Shown one piece after another: positions 5,007-5,468 of a DNA stretch of 5,468 bases (within the stretch, counting starts at the first letter, position 1; each line of letters begins with the position of its first letter). Under the pieces are notes generated by a model. The model was not told the DNA's origin, made no database searches, and saw only the letters and a program-made list of their open reading frames with translations. The DNA is from Clostridia bacterium (GTDB lineage: Bacteria > Bacillota > Clostridia > Oscillospirales > CAG-272), in NCBI GenBank assembly GCA_024404655.1, contig JAKSPR010000204.1, positions 1-5,468 on the forward strand, given 5' to 3'. Position numbers and translations under genes: made by a program.

Positions 5007-5345
5007 ATGATCAATCAGGAAAATCTTGAGAAGCTGGCAAAAGGTCTTGCAAAACAGGGGATTGATATTTCTCAGGTCGTTGCTCTGATGGAATATCTTT
5101 CAGAAGATGAAAACTATCGTGCTCTGGAGGATGCTGACTATACAGAACTGTCTCCGGAGTTTATCAACAATGTAGGTCCCTTCCTCGACCTTGATTCCAG
5201 AATGGCGATCTTTGATAAAATTCTTGCAGGAAAAGAAGACTGGCACCTGCTCAAAGGACTTGGCATCAGTTTTACGCTGGTTGAGAATGCGGTCATTGAG
5301 GGTTCGCTGCCGACAGAAGTTCTGGTTTATCTGCGGGAAGAATAA
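5007..5345 (+). CDS. Small acidic soluble protein of unknown function
   Basis: I do not recognise this 112-aa protein. It has no membrane segment, signal peptide or cysteine, and is very acidic: 22 Asp/Glu against 9 Lys/Arg. It looks mostly helical. Residues 1-30 form an amphipathic segment with LEKLAKGLAKQGIDISQVVALMEYL, followed by an acidic stretch (33-47), a hydrophobic core around FINNVGPFLDL (52-62), helix 64-74, and a C-terminal half with HLLKGLGI (80-87) and VLVYL (105-109). The start is supported by AGG at 4996-4998, 8 nt before ATG; this site is weaker than those of the two preceding genes. It lies 39 bp after the SPFH gene with no terminator or clear promoter between, so it is probably the third gene of that operon. 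A role as cytoplasmic partner of the SPFH ring is inference from position only. Confidence 0.8.
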   Translation: MINQENLEKLAKGLAKQGIDISQVVALMEYLSEDENYRALEDADYTELSPEFINNVGPFLDLDSRMAIFDKILAGKEDWHLLKGLGISFTLVENAVIEGSLPTEVLVYLREE

Positions 5346-5468
5346 AGAAACACAAAAAGAGCAGATCACTGTTATAAAATTGAGCGGTCTCATGTTTCTG
5401 GCAGGTTTTATTGTTGCGGGGTTGGGTGTTCGTTTTCATTGGTATGTCCTTCCAAAGGGAATTGCAAT
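5341..5468 (+). pseudogene. 5'-truncated ICMT-family methyltransferase fragment (runs off window)
   Basis: In the +1 frame relative to the preceding gene, an open frame reads NKETQKEQITVIKL, SGLMFLAGFIVAGLG and VRFHWYVLPKGIA up to the window edge. From memory this matches the middle of isoprenylcysteine carboxyl methyltransferase-family membrane proteins, where a KRLNxKExxKEQ segment precedes a helix with AGLxxRFxW. In that family about 80 residues, including membrane helices, come before this point. Here the match starts at the previous gene's stop codon and nothing upstream in this frame fits, so the N-terminus appears lost. ATA, TTG and GGG codons are more frequent than in the neighbours. 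A shortened product could start at TTG 5380 or ATG 5392 and would keep the C-terminal catalytic part if that lies beyond the edge. No insertion-sequence ends or terminator are visible at the junction. Confidence 0.5.

Noticed and set aside
5346..5468. Insertion-sequence end at the junction after the acidic protein gene
   Set aside because: I found no terminal inverted repeat, target duplication or transposase-like reading frame in the bases available, so the joint is left unexplained.

Overview
The window looks like chromosomal DNA of a Bacillota (Firmicutes) bacterium, probably a gut-type clostridial or erysipelotrichial lineage. The reasons are strong AAAGGAG-type ribosome binding sites, sigma-A promoters close to TTGACA-17-TATAAT, compact intrinsic terminators, base composition near 50% GC by eye, and Gram-positive-style gene families. 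All genes read on the + strand. I see no mobile element, CRISPR array, tRNA or rRNA. The genus cannot be fixed from this sequence.

Layout. (1) 2-1573: the 3' end of an ABC exporter half-transporter gene, then 18 bp later a SpoU/TrmH-family RNA 2'-O-methyltransferase gene, closed by a hairpin terminator at 1595-1636. (2) 1657-2667: a single-gene unit with an extended -10 sigma-A promoter, a stem-loop at the very 5' end of the predicted mRNA, a sugar phosphate isomerase/epimerase-type TIM-barrel gene with very biased codons, and a strong terminator. (3) 2692-3375: a membrane-anchored extracytoplasmic protein of unknown function, with no obvious promoter between its start and the preceding terminator. 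(4) 3437-5345: a perfect consensus sigma-A promoter, a structured leader with a possible 17-codon upstream ORF, then a short NfeD-family protein, a QmcA/stomatin-type SPFH protein, and a small, very acidic orphan protein. (5) 5341-5468: in the +1 frame across the last stop codon, a stretch resembling the middle of an isoprenylcysteine carboxyl methyltransferase (ICMT)-family membrane protein, apparently missing its N-terminal part; it runs off the window.

How the genes work together. NfeD plus SPFH is a well-known membrane microdomain pair: the NfeD protein supplies membrane helices and a soluble OB-fold, and the SPFH protein forms large membrane-bound oligomers. The third gene is the least explained member and the best candidate for something new. 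The leader of this operon, with its inverted repeats at the promoter, hairpin and coupled mini-ORF, is the densest cluster of unexplained structure. The remaining genes are recognisable housekeeping or metabolic families. I found no clearly novel multi-gene system; the leads are the NfeD-SPFH-orphan operon and the truncated methyltransferase junction.
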